Assembly: GCA_044464485.1 (NCBI GenBank)
Contig: JBIQLG010000005.1
Coordinates: forward strand, 62,001-126,000
Direction of reading: 5' to 3'
Source of the DNA: Terrimesophilobacter sp044464485
GTDB lineage: Bacteria > Actinomycetota > Actinomycetes > Actinomycetales > Microbacteriaceae
Length of the DNA stretch: 64,000 nucleotides
Both the position numbers and the translations under genes were made by a program. Each line of letters opens with the position of its first letter. The first letter of the stretch is position 1. The notes beneath the pieces are model-generated. The model did not search any database, was not told where the DNA came from, and was given only the letters and a program-made list of their open reading frames with translations. Below are positions 8,304 through 16,128 of this stretch, in pieces.

Positions 8304-9008
8304 ATGCAACTCACGGCAGAGAATGAAAATGCAACGCACGTGTCGCACACGGGAGTGCGCGTCGGCGTCGTCGACGACCACGAGTCCGTGCGACTCGGAC
8401 TGAAAGCAGCCTTCATCGATGCGGGTTTCGACTTCATTCTTGAAGCCCCTTCCGTGACGGACTTCGTGGGCCAACTCGCGGGCCGGGAGTGCGACGTGGT
8501 GGTTCTGGACCTCTCGCTGGGAGACGGCTCGACGGTCACCGAAAACGTGAAGGCCGTTCAGGCGCTCGGCTGCGCCGTGCTCGTGCACAGCATCGCCGAC
8601 CGGGTCGCGCTCGTGCGCGAGGCGCTGGCCGCCGGAGCGGCCGGCGTGATCCCCAAGTCGTCGGCGACCAAGACGGTGTTGACTGCCGCGGCCACGGTTG
8701 CGCGCGGGGAAGTGCTGAACAATCTTGAATGGGCTACCGCAATCGACGCAGACCGCGACTTTTCCAAGGCGCAACTGGGGCGCCGCGAGCGCGAAATTCT
8801 CCACCTGTATGCCTCGGGGCTTCCGCTCAAGCTGGCGGCAGAAAAGCTTGGAATTGGCTACGCCACCGCGCGCGAGTATCTGGATCGCATCCGTGTGAAG
8901 TACGTGGAAGTCGGACGACCCGCACCCACGAAGGTCGATCTCCTTCGGCGAGCCGTGGAAGACGGCATTCTTCCGGGTCTTGACCCGGACAGCGTCGATG
9001 ACGACTGA
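8304..9008 (+). CDS. LuxR/NarL-type response regulator
   Basis: A 234-aa two-domain regulator. The receiver has the acidic pair (VVDDHESVR, D24-D25), phospho-acceptor D69 in VVVLDLSLGDG, the switch serine in LVHSIADR and lysine 118 in VIPKSS. A C-terminal GerE-type helix-turn-helix follows (LGRREREILHLYASGLPLKL, then AAEKLGIGYATAREYLDRI). It should bind DNA when phosphorylated by the kinase encoded directly downstream, whose start overlaps its end by 11 nt. The ATG at 8304 has a GGGAGG 11 nt upstream; the frame is open further 5' but without homology. The target genes are not evident. Confidence 0.92.
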   Translation: MQLTAENENATHVSHTGVRVGVVDDHESVRLGLKAAFIDAGFDFILEAPSVTDFVGQLAGRECDVVVLDLSLGDGSTVTENVKAVQALGCAVLVHSIADRVALVREALAAGAAGVIPKSSATKTVLTAAATVARGEVLNNLEWATAIDADRDFSKAQLGRREREILHLYASGLPLKLAAEKLGIGYATAREYLDRIRVKYVEVGRPAPTKVDLLRRAVEDGILPGLDPDSVDDD

Positions 9009-10248
9009 GCGCGCTTCCGCCCCAGCGCGGGTGCAGCGGCGGCCGATCAGCCGTTCGCAAATGGAAGTTGTGGCATCCCGATCCGTCGCCTTTTTTGGTC
9101 TGTTGTTCGGAGCGCAAACTTTCCCTGTCATGCTCGGCCAGGCGAGCCAGCTTCACACCGCATGGTTCTGGGCATACAACGTCATCATTTTCGGTGGATT
9201 GCTCGCGAGCGTCGGAGCATCCATGCTCCGCAGGTTTGTGCGCGCCGTCAATATTTGGATTGCGCTGGGCTTTTTGGTGAGCATGGTTACCTGGCCGGTC
9301 GGGTTCATCGCCGATACCGAGGTTCCGGGCGAGCGGCCATGGCTCTGGTTCATTTGCACGGTGGCGACCGCTGCGGCGGCGATCGCTTTTTCCACGTGGG
9401 TGGCCACCGTGTATCTCGTCGTCGCGCCGTCGATCTACGGGCTGATCAGGCTAACGCCTTCTGGCGGATCGGCCCCCTGGGATCTCGCGGCGCTCGATAC
9501 CGTGTACGCGATCCTCCTCGGTGGCGCAGTGCTCGTCATCATTACTATGTTGCGCGATGCCGCTGCCACAGTGGATGCCGCGCAGGCCACCGCTTTGGCC
9601 CGCTACTCTCGCGCCGTTCGTCAACACGCCACGGAAGTCGAGCGCGTTCAAGTCGACTCGATAGTGCACGACAGTGTGCTCACCACGCTGATTTCGGCCG
9701 CACGGGCGTTTTCGCCGGAGGCGATGGCCCTTTCTCGAACGATGGCCGAAAACGCGATTGGTCACTTGAGGGCGGCCGCGCAGACGTCGCCGGACGATGA
9801 CGCGATGGTGGGGGTCGAGGAGCTTGCGGAGCGGATCACGGACACCGCTGCCACGCTCTCGGGGCCGTTTCGTTCGAGAATCATGGGGATCGGAGCGTGG
9901 GCGATCTCGGTCAGCACCGCGGAGGCGCTGTATTCGGCGGCCGTGCAGGCGATGGTCAACAGCCTGCAGCACGCCGGCCCGCCGGGCACCGTCGATCGCT
10001 GGATTCGCATTTCGGGGCTGGGAACCGATGGCATCGAGATCGAAGTGGGGGACAACGGCAGTGGCTTTTCGATGGACGATGTGCCGACCGAGCGACTGGG
10101 ATTGCGCGTTTCCATCATCGAGCGGGTGGCCAATGCCGGCGGATGCGCGACGATCGTCTCCGGCCCTGGCGAGGGCACGGTCGTGAGCATCCGCTGGCCG
10201 GATGCGATAGACGGGGATGACGAAGCGGATGGTGAGTCGGCACTGTGA
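8998..10248 (+). CDS. Membrane sensor histidine kinase
   Basis: About 416 aa. The N-terminal half (residues ~28-190) carries roughly five membrane helices. The phospho-acceptor region has the actinobacterial form VDSIVHDSVLTTL (His ~224), and the C-terminal HATPase domain shows an N-box (AVQAMVNSLQHAG), a G1 box (IEVGDNGSGFSMDDVP) and GPGEGTVVSIRW. It would autophosphorylate and drive the response regulator just upstream. The chosen ATG at 8998 overlaps the regulator by 11 nt; a TTG at 8980 is possible. Its stop overlaps the GTG of the next gene (GTGA), so the three genes form an operon. Confidence 0.88.
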   Translation: MTTERASAPARVQRRPISRSQMEVVASRSVAFFGLLFGAQTFPVMLGQASQLHTAWFWAYNVIIFGGLLASVGASMLRRFVRAVNIWIALGFLVSMVTWPVGFIADTEVPGERPWLWFICTVATAAAAIAFSTWVATVYLVVAPSIYGLIRLTPSGGSAPWDLAALDTVYAILLGGAVLVIITMLRDAAATVDAAQATALARYSRAVRQHATEVERVQVDSIVHDSVLTTLISAARAFSPEAMALSRTMAENAIGHLRAAAQTSPDDDAMVGVEELAERITDTAATLSGPFRSRIMGIGAWAISVSTAEALYSAAVQAMVNSLQHAGPPGTVDRWIRISGLGTDGIEIEVGDNGSGFSMDDVPTERLGLRVSIIERVANAGGCATIVSGPGEGTVVSIRWPDAIDGDDEADGESAL

Positions 10249-11297
10249 TCACTATTCCGCGGTACATCATCGTCGCGCTTGCGGCCGTGTTTTCCGGATA
10301 CCACGTGCTTCTTGCGGTGTATTCGATCGGTGCCGCGCGCGACGTCATGCCCTACGTCGTCGCGATGGCGCTGTACGCCATGGCCACCGTGTGGAGCCTG
10401 TGGCCGACCAAAACCCTGCGGATGCCGTTCCTCATGGCTCTGGCGAACACTGTCGTGTGCATCGCGCTGCCGCTGCTGGTCACATCCCAATTGGATGTGC
10501 GAACGGTCGGCTCGAACTATTCGACATGGTATCCCGCCGCGATCGGCACGCTCATGGTGATCACGTCCACGCGAAAGCAGCACCTGCTGGCGTGGCTCGG
10601 GGTGTTGTCGCTTGCGGTGCAGACCACTGTGTGGGCCGGGCCAGGAGCGCTGGGAACTCTCGGGGTCATCGGAAGCGTCGTTTGGGTGGCCGTTTCCCAC
10701 GTGCTGTCGCATTCGCTTGCCCGAATCGCCAAGGATGCCCAGCAGTACGTCGTCGCTGAGCGCGCCGCGACCGAGTGGCAGGCGGCCCAGGATGCCCATC
10801 TGTTCGAGCGGCAATTCCGCCTGCGCCAAACCAACCGCATGGCGCTTCCGATGCTGCGCCAGATCGTGGCGCGCGAGGGTGATCTCTCGGAGTCGCAGCG
10901 CCAGGAGTGCATTTACCTCGAGGCCGCGATTCGGGACGAGATCCGCGGTCGCAAACTTCTCAACGACAGGGTACGGGAGCAAGTGATGAAGGCGCGCCGC
11001 CGCGGCGCCATCGTGACGCTCCTCGATGAGGGCGGTATCGACGAACTGCCCGAAGCGGATCTCGAACGAGTTCTTAACGCTCTTGCGGACGCCGTGAAGT
11101 CCTCGCGGACGGATCGCGTTATTGCGAGAACCGTGCCGGAAGGTTCCGACGTCGCCGTTACCGTCGTCGGCCTCAGCTCGTCGGATGGTGGCGACGCAAG
11201 CGCCCTCGGCAAGGTTGACGAAGATGCAGACGACGACCGCGTGGATCTGTGGCTGGAGATTCCGCGGGAGCGTGAACGGCAGCCGGGGGACGCGTAA
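10245..11297 (+). CDS. Membrane protein with histidine-kinase-like cytoplasmic tail lacking ATPase motifs
   Basis: 350 aa. Residues 1-160 form about five membrane helices. A helical linker follows (AAQDAHLFERQFRLRQTNRM), then a region that resembles the dimerisation part of actinobacterial sensors (LEAAIRDEIRGRKLLNDRV). Where a kinase would have N, G1 and G2 ATP boxes there is only LTLL-like strand sequence, an acidic low-complexity stretch (DEDADDD) and a short tail. It is translationally coupled to the histidine kinase (GTGA overlap). It may be a third signalling component that modulates the kinase, or a degenerate sensor. I do not recognise a named family. Confidence 0.75.
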   Translation: MITIPRYIIVALAAVFSGYHVLLAVYSIGAARDVMPYVVAMALYAMATVWSLWPTKTLRMPFLMALANTVVCIALPLLVTSQLDVRTVGSNYSTWYPAAIGTLMVITSTRKQHLLAWLGVLSLAVQTTVWAGPGALGTLGVIGSVVWVAVSHVLSHSLARIAKDAQQYVVAERAATEWQAAQDAHLFERQFRLRQTNRMALPMLRQIVAREGDLSESQRQECIYLEAAIRDEIRGRKLLNDRVREQVMKARRRGAIVTLLDEGGIDELPEADLERVLNALADAVKSSRTDRVIARTVPEGSDVAVTVVGLSSSDGGDASALGKVDEDADDDRVDLWLEIPRERERQPGDA

Positions 11298-11372
11298 CTC
11301 CTCGGGGTACACACTCGCTGAGCTGCGCGGCCACGCTGAACTGGGCGCGCGCAGCGTCGGCACACACGAAAG

Positions 11373-11402
11373 GAAGGACCGGAGAGATTTCTCCGGCCCT
11401 TC
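11373..11402. terminator. Hairpin, 13-bp arms with one mismatch
   Basis: GAAGGACCGGAGA and TCTCCGGCCCTTC flank a 4-nt loop. It lies about 75 bp past the stop of the last signalling gene and could act as a terminator stem, although no T-run follows. Confidence 0.45.
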
Positions 11403-11411
11403 TCTAAACTT

Positions 11412-11448
11412 CGAGTCAGGGCGATAACCCGAATATCGCCCTGACTCG
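11412..11448. terminator. Perfect 15-bp inverted repeat, 7-nt loop
   Basis: CGAGTCAGGGCGATA and its exact complement flank ACCCGAA. The stem is GC-rich and unbroken. It sits between converging operons, so a bidirectional terminator is the simplest reading; an operator or RNA element is possible. Confidence 0.5.
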
Positions 11449-11458
11449 CCCCCAAACA

Positions 11459-11486
11459 GTTAGCCCGCTTACCCTAGTCGGCTAAC
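11459..11486. repeat. Third inverted repeat (7-bp arms, 14-nt loop)
   Basis: GTTAGCC and GGCTAAC surround a 14-nt loop, 10 bp after the perfect stem. Alone it is weak, but it continues the run of palindromes. Confidence 0.3.
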
Positions 11487-11570
11487 AGTTTGTGGTGTTG
11501 CTCTTAGGAGAGGAACACCTAGCACTTTCTATTCTGGGGTGGTCTTACGATAACGCATAGTCGTCATTTT

Positions 11571-11589
11571 GGGGGACAATCGGGGGACA
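11571..11589. repeat. Twin GGGGGACA direct repeat
   Basis: GGGGGACA, ATC, GGGGGACA, followed by a T-run. Two exact copies at an 11-nt pitch, one helical turn apart, could form a protein-binding site; no gene starts nearby on the plus strand. Confidence 0.35.
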
Positions 11590-11799
11590 TTTTTCACGGT
11601 TTACCCAGCGACTTCCCTGATATACCAGCGATGTGGTTGCGCGGGTCGCGCGTGCACGGGGTACGCAACGCAATTTTCCTGTGTCAAAGCAAGATTTATG
11701 CAGCAAACTCGCCGAAAATGCAGTCCGCTGCTCACTAATTTCACCGGGTCGTGCGGTCGCTTGGTGGTTCCACGCGCCAACCCCCAATTCGGGGTCTTT

Positions 11800-12012
11800 T
11801 CAGGAAAAACTGCTCCATCGGGTGACTCCCGGAACAATCGGGGTACGAATGGGGCGCTGGCTGAGCACCCAGCCGTCTGCGCTGCTGTGCATTCTCCGCA
11901 CGCGCGTGCCGCTGTGCTCCGCTGCCATGGCCTCGAGAACGGACACCACGGCGGCCAGTTCTTCGCTCGTCGGATTCCCTCTGACTACCCGAATGTCGTC
12001 GTTGTCGGTCAC
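11800..12012 (-). CDS. accE: Acyl-CoA carboxylase epsilon subunit
   Basis: A 70-aa protein. The N-terminus IRVVRGNPTSEELAAVVSVL is the conserved core of actinobacterial AccE, and the C-terminus has the family's tryptophan-containing pattern (GWVLSQRPIRTPIVPG). AccE bridges the alpha and beta chains and raises carboxylase activity. Its GTG overlaps the AccD stop by 4 nt (GTGA), so translation is coupled. It is the last gene of a long leftward operon. Confidence 0.9.
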   Translation of the reverse strand: MTDNDDIRVVRGNPTSEELAAVVSVLEAMAAEHSGTRVRRMHSSADGWVLSQRPIRTPIVPGVTRWSSFS

Positions 12013-13607
12013 AGCGGGATGTTTCCGTGCTTCTTCGGCGGCACAGAGGCACGCTTGGTTCGCAGCGCGCGAAGCGCCTTGATGACGGTGACGCGGGTTG
12101 CCGCAGGCTCGATAATGCCATCCAGTTCACCGCGCTCCGCGGCGAGGAACGGACTTGCGACGTTATAGGTGTACTCATTGGCAAGGCGCGTGCGCACCTC
12201 GGCGACATCCTCACCGTTGGCCTCGGCATCCTTGATTTCACCGCGGTACAGGATGTTGACGGCGCCCTGCCCGCCCATCACCGCGATCTCGGCCGTCGGC
12301 CACGCATAGTTGAGATCCGCACCCAATTGCTTCGAGCCCATGACGATGTACGCGCCACCGTACGCTTTGCGCGTGATGACGGTCACGAGCGGGACCGTCG
12401 CCTCCGCATACGCGTAGAGAAGCTTGGCTCCGCGTCGAATCACTCCCGTCCACTCCTGATCCGTGCCGGGCAGATAGCCGGGCACATCCACGAGCGTCAG
12501 AATCGGAATCGAAAACGCGTCACAAAAGCGAACGAATCGGCTTGCCTTTTCACCGGCCTCGATGTTCAGAGTGCCCGCCATGGCGTTCGGCTGGTTCGCG
12601 ATCACGCCGACGGAACGGCCTTCGACTCGACCGAAACCCACGACGATGTTGGGTGCGAACAGCGGCTGCGTTTCCAGAAAGTCGCCGTTGTCCACGACGT
12701 GCTCGATCACGGTTTTGACGTCATACGGTTGGTTCGGCGAATCGGGAATGAGGGTGTTGAGCTTTCGGTCGTCATCCGAGATCTCGAGCTCGACGTCGCT
12801 CTCGTAGGACGGCAGATCCGCCAGATTGTTGTCGGGCAGGTATGACAGCAGCGTACGCGCATAGTCCAGCGCGTCATCCTCGTCGCTCGCTAGGTAGTGG
12901 GCGACACCGGACTTCTGATTGTGGGTGAGGGCTCCACCGAGTTCCTCCATGCCCACGTCTTCGCCCGTGACGGTCTTGATGACGTCAGGGCCGGTAACGA
13001 ACATCTGGCTGGTTTTGTCGACCATGATGACGAAGTCGGTGAGCGCGGGGGAGTACACGGCGCCACCCGCTGCGGGACCCATGATGATCGAGATCTGCGG
13101 GATGACACCGGAGGCCCTGGTGTTGAGCCGGAAAATCTCACCGTACTTGCCGAGCGCGACCACGCCCTCCTGGATGCGCGCGCCCCCGGAATCCAGCATC
13201 CCGATGATGGGAACACCGACCTTCATGGCGTGTTCCATGACCTTGATGATCTTTTCGCCAGCGACTTCTCCGAGCGAGCCGCCGAAGATCGTGAAGTCCT
13301 GCGCATAGACCGCGACCTGGCGGCCGTGGATTGTTCCCGTACCCGTCACGACGGAATCTCCGTACGGCCGGGAGGCGTCCATGCCGAACGCGTGGGTGCG
13401 GTGGCGAACGAACTCGTCGAGTTCGACGAACGAACCGTGATCCAGCAACTGTTCAATGCGCTCGCGGGCCGTCTTCTTGCCGCGCTTGTGCTGCTTCTCG
13501 ATGGCGGCTTCGCCGCTGGCCGTCACCGCTTCGTGGTAGCGGCGTTTCAAATCGGCGAGCTTGCCCGCAGTGGTGAAAAGGTCTGGTTCGTTAGTCGAGT
13601 CAGTCAC
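12009..13607 (-). CDS. accD: Acyl-CoA carboxylase beta subunit (carboxyltransferase)
   Basis: A 532-aa carboxyltransferase of the propionyl/acetyl-CoA type. N-domain sequence includes QHKRGKKTARERIEQLLD, GGSLGEVAGEKI and IIGMLDSGGARIQEGV; the oxyanion segments are IIMGPAAGGAVYSPAL and the later TVITRKAYGGAYIVMGSK. It transfers the carboxyl group from biotin on the alpha chain (2586-4340) to acyl-CoA, supplying malonyl- or methylmalonyl-CoA. The GTG at 13607 is 4 nt after the PfkB stop, so it is read from the same transcript as the upstream nucleoside-type genes, an uncommon arrangement. AccE follows. Confidence 0.95.
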   Translation of the reverse strand: MTDSTNEPDLFTTAGKLADLKRRYHEAVTASGEAAIEKQHKRGKKTARERIEQLLDHGSFVELDEFVRHRTHAFGMDASRPYGDSVVTGTGTIHGRQVAVYAQDFTIFGGSLGEVAGEKIIKVMEHAMKVGVPIIGMLDSGGARIQEGVVALGKYGEIFRLNTRASGVIPQISIIMGPAAGGAVYSPALTDFVIMVDKTSQMFVTGPDVIKTVTGEDVGMEELGGALTHNQKSGVAHYLASDEDDALDYARTLLSYLPDNNLADLPSYESDVELEISDDDRKLNTLIPDSPNQPYDVKTVIEHVVDNGDFLETQPLFAPNIVVGFGRVEGRSVGVIANQPNAMAGTLNIEAGEKASRFVRFCDAFSIPILTLVDVPGYLPGTDQEWTGVIRRGAKLLYAYAEATVPLVTVITRKAYGGAYIVMGSKQLGADLNYAWPTAEIAVMGGQGAVNILYRGEIKDAEANGEDVAEVRTRLANEYTYNVASPFLAAERGELDGIIEPAATRVTVIKALRALRTKRASVPPKKHGNIPL

Positions 13608-13611
13608 GCTG

Positions 13612-14535
13612 TCACTTTACCGCTCGTGCCGCCATGAACCGCTCAAGTTCGAGTCGGGTGGGACCGGTCGCCGGCCCGGAGACCGTGACGGAGTATGCGG
13701 CGGCAGCATTTGCCCGCAACGCAGACCGGTTCAGATCAAGACCCGCCATGAGCGACGCGATGAAGGATCCGACGTGTGTGTCACCGGCGCCATTCGAGTC
13801 GATCGCCTCGACGGCAAACCCCGGAATGCGCTTCGGTTGCCCACCGGGTTCGGCTACCACGCACCCGTCTGCGCCGCATCGCACGAGAACTCCGCAGCCG
13901 AACTTCGTGAGCTCCGCTGCGGCCGCAGCGGCATCGTGTCTTCCCGTCAGTGCGTGAGCTTCGCGGGTGTTCGCGCTCCACCAGGTCGTTCGGGGGAGAA
14001 CGACGTCGAGCGTCTCCCTCGATATCTGCGAGACGAGCGGCCCCGGGTCGGTGACGACCACGGTCTCGCGAGGCAGTTGCGCGAGCCATTCGCACACCGC
14101 GGTGCGCTGAGGCTCCGCCAGCAGCGCGTAACCGGAAATGTAGATGACATCGTCGGTCTGCGGTATCACCGTCGCGAGACTGTCTGCGGTGAGCAGAGCC
14201 TCGGCGCCCGGCACCGTGATGAACGTCCGTTCGGTGCTGGCATCCGTGATGGCGATGTCCCACCCCGTGTCAGCGTCGCGCACCGGCTCATGGCAGACCT
14301 CGATGGCTTCCCTCGCCATCGCAGCGCGCACCTGGTCGCCGAATGGCCCTGTTCCGTGCGCGCCGGCGTACGCGCAGGCCACGCCGAGCCTGCGGGCGGC
14401 GACCATGACATTGAACCCGGCCCCGCCCGTGCGCAACGACCCTTGGCGGGCGATGGTGTCCCCGCCGGGCTCGGGGAAGGCCTCGACCGCGACGGTCACG
14501 TCTACTATGGCGTTCGCGACGCAGATGAGCCTCAC
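13612..14535 (-). CDS. PfkB-family carbohydrate (ribokinase-like) kinase
   Basis: A 307-aa ribokinase-fold kinase with the N-terminal glycine pair region (LRTGGAGFNVMVAARRLG) and the C-terminal ATP/catalytic signature DSNGAGDTHVGSF, in which the aspartate is the catalytic base. It phosphorylates a sugar or nucleoside in the cytoplasm. Its start overlaps the stop of the ADP-ribosylglycohydrolase (GTGA) and it sits behind an NCS1 permease, so the likely substrate is ribose or a ribonucleoside released by that enzyme; this is inference. Accession-level substrate specificity (ribose, adenosine, pseudouridine) cannot be told from motifs alone. Confidence 0.88.
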   Translation of the reverse strand: MRLICVANAIVDVTVAVEAFPEPGGDTIARQGSLRTGGAGFNVMVAARRLGVACAYAGAHGTGPFGDQVRAAMAREAIEVCHEPVRDADTGWDIAITDASTERTFITVPGAEALLTADSLATVIPQTDDVIYISGYALLAEPQRTAVCEWLAQLPRETVVVTDPGPLVSQISRETLDVVLPRTTWWSANTREAHALTGRHDAAAAAAELTKFGCGVLVRCGADGCVVAEPGGQPKRIPGFAVEAIDSNGAGDTHVGSFIASLMAGLDLNRSALRANAAAAYSVTVSGPATGPTRLELERFMAARAVK

Positions 14536-15539
14536 GGCGCGCGACCCCCGCGAAGCGCAAGAAGCTTTTGCGCGGTGCCATCAAGGTCCAGGGAATTCGC
14601 CTTCCGGATGACGTCGACCGCTTCCGCGGGAAAGCCCTGCATACCGTGGATGCTTCCCGACATCGCGCCGACCATGGCGGCGATCGTGTCGCTGTCGCCG
14701 CCTTGCGCTGCGGCGGCCAGGCAGGCTTCCCACGGTGAATCGCCGAGGGCGGCAAGGATGCCGAATGCGGCGGGCACCGACTCCTGCGTCGCGAGACTCG
14801 TGCCAATGATTTGCCGGATGCGTGCGAGCGACGCGGGGACATCCGCAGCATCCGCCAACGATACGGCCAGCTCGATGCGAGCGGGAACGCTTGCTCCGGC
14901 GACCCAGGATCCGCGCACCTCGCCGAGTCGCGCGGCGGAGAGGGCGGCGCCGATGGCGTCATCGAGCGCGGCACCGTCAAGCCCGGCGCTGATCGCCGCC
15001 GCAACGGCACTGGCTCCAGCGATGGCGATTCCCGTGTTGTGCGTCACCGAGCTTGCCTCCTCGACGCGATCGACAAGCCGCTCCAGGTCGTGTGAATCGA
15101 CGACGATCCCCACCGGCGCCACGCGCATGGCGGCCCCGTTCGTGGTTCCGTGCCGGCCCGCTTCCGAGACCGGCACTCCGGAAACCACCGCTGCGACGGC
15201 GGACCTCGTGGACGGACCGAGCAGATCAAGGGAACCGCGCGCCTTCATGTCGGCCTCCCACGCGACGAGCGCGTGCGCGAAGGTCATGGCATCGACGTGA
15301 CCGTGCCCGTCGATCAATGCGGCGGCCATGAGCAGCGCCTGTTCGGTGTCGTCGGTGACGGAGCCCGCGGGCATACTGGCAGCGATCGGATGCTCGGCCG
15401 AGGCGGGCTCGAAGCCGCGCAGCACGCCAAACTGCTGCGCCACGTGCTCCGGTGAGAGCAACTGCGTCGGCATGCCGAGTGCGTCGCCGATCGCGAGTCC
15501 GTACAGTACGGCGTTCGCGCGATCGATCTGATCCGTCAT
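14532..15539 (-). CDS. ADP-ribosylglycohydrolase family protein
   Basis: A 335-aa all-alpha hydrolase of the ARH/DraG family, with the N-terminal GLAIGDALGMP, the metal-binding TDDTEQ and the C-terminal GGDSDTIAAMVGAM that completes the dinuclear magnesium site. Typical members remove ADP-ribose from protein or split N-ribosyl bonds. Here it lies between a cysteine hydrolase and a PfkB kinase behind a nucleobase/nucleoside permease. That points to cleavage of a small ribosyl compound rather than protein de-ADP-ribosylation. It starts 19 nt after the hydrolase stop and overlaps the PfkB start by 4 nt. Confidence 0.9.
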   Translation of the reverse strand: MTDQIDRANAVLYGLAIGDALGMPTQLLSPEHVAQQFGVLRGFEPASAEHPIAASMPAGSVTDDTEQALLMAAALIDGHGHVDAMTFAHALVAWEADMKARGSLDLLGPSTRSAVAAVVSGVPVSEAGRHGTTNGAAMRVAPVGIVVDSHDLERLVDRVEEASSVTHNTGIAIAGASAVAAAISAGLDGAALDDAIGAALSAARLGEVRGSWVAGASVPARIELAVSLADAADVPASLARIRQIIGTSLATQESVPAAFGILAALGDSPWEACLAAAAQGGDSDTIAAMVGAMSGSIHGMQGFPAEAVDVIRKANSLDLDGTAQKLLALRGGRAP

Positions 15540-15558
15540 GACAGGATACTGCCGGCAG

Positions 15559-16128
15559 CTAGTGGAGCGTCTCTATAACTTCTGACACCGTGGTGATCTC
15601 AATGAGCGGTGCGTACAGCGACATCGTGTCGAGCGCACGCTGGTGATCCGCCTCGCTGAGGCCCGCGCACGCGTCGGAGGCAATGCGCACGTGAACTCCC
15701 GCGTCCGCCGCACCGAGGGCCGTGGAGAGCACGCAGCAGTCCGTTGACACCCCCGCGAGAACCAGTTCTCGGCTTCCGCCGATTGCGGCTTCGAATTCCG
15801 CGCCCCACTTTCCGAATGTGGGCAGGTCGATGACAGTGCGATCGCCGGTATCGAATGCCGGCGCCATGTCATCGAGGTGGCCGGCGTTGATGGCGAACGG
15901 CCAGAGTTCGTAGTACGGAATCCACGCGCCTTCAGGCTCCTTCGGAGCAATGAACCGCGTGTATACGACGTTTTCACCAAAAGCCTCGATGAGCTTCAGG
16001 ACGGCCGGTGTTATCTCGTCGAACCCGGGGGTGCGCCATCCGCTGCTCGGGTCGCCGAAGATCACCTGCATGTCGATGACGGCCAGCCACGGGGTGTCCC
16101 CCGTGACTGGCCCAACGGTGGCAGTCAT
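15559..16128 (-). CDS. Isochorismatase-like cysteine hydrolase
   Basis: A 189-aa protein with the family triad: Asp in LAVIDMQVIF, Lys in TFGKWGAEF and the nucleophilic Cys in GVSTDCCVLSTALGA, followed by ASDACAG. Members hydrolyse amide or vinyl-ether bonds (nicotinamidase, ureidoglycolate/biuret-type amidases, isochorismatase). The DxHxH metal motif of nicotinamidases is absent, so nicotinamide is not an obvious substrate. The ATG at 16128 shares a base with the permease stop (TGATG). The co-transcribed permease, glycohydrolase and kinase suggest it opens or deamidates a base-derived product. Confidence 0.88.
   Translation of the reverse strand: MTATVGPVTGDTPWLAVIDMQVIFGDPSSGWRTPGFDEITPAVLKLIEAFGENVVYTRFIAPKEPEGAWIPYYELWPFAINAGHLDDMAPAFDTGDRTVIDLPTFGKWGAEFEAAIGGSRELVLAGVSTDCCVLSTALGAADAGVHVRIASDACAGLSEADHQRALDTMSLYAPLIEITTVSEVIETLH

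Larger units (their letters stand above)
11298..11799. other. Non-coding spacer between convergent operons
   Basis: About 500 bp with no convincing gene, between the ends of the signalling operon (rightward) and of accE (leftward). It is less GC-rich than its flanks. It contains three hairpins (11373-11402, 11412-11448, 11459-11486), a GGGGGACA repeat pair near 11571-11589, and a small CCCC/GGGG stem at the accE end. Small open frames on both strands here have no recognisable products. Confidence 0.6.

Noticed and set aside
9762..11363. Minus-strand open frame of about 530 codons
   Set aside because: It lies opposite the histidine kinase and its partner, with shadow-type composition and no motif. 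The plus-strand genes carry clear kinase and membrane patterns.
11545..11787. Small minus-strand open frame in the spacer
   Set aside because: No Shine-Dalgarno, no conserved motif and an atypical composition; there is no support for a protein.
11298..11799. Possible tRNA gene or tmRNA in the hairpin-rich spacer
   Set aside because: No cloverleaf, no T-loop consensus and no 3' CCA context could be fitted; the stems are simple hairpins.
13561..15300. Plus-strand open frame of about 580 codons
   Set aside because: It is antisense to PfkB and the ADP-ribosylglycohydrolase, both of which have intact catalytic signatures.
15559..16128. Nicotinamidase (pncA)
   Set aside because: The D-K-C triad is present, but the metal-binding His motif of nicotinamidases is not; left as a generic cysteine hydrolase.
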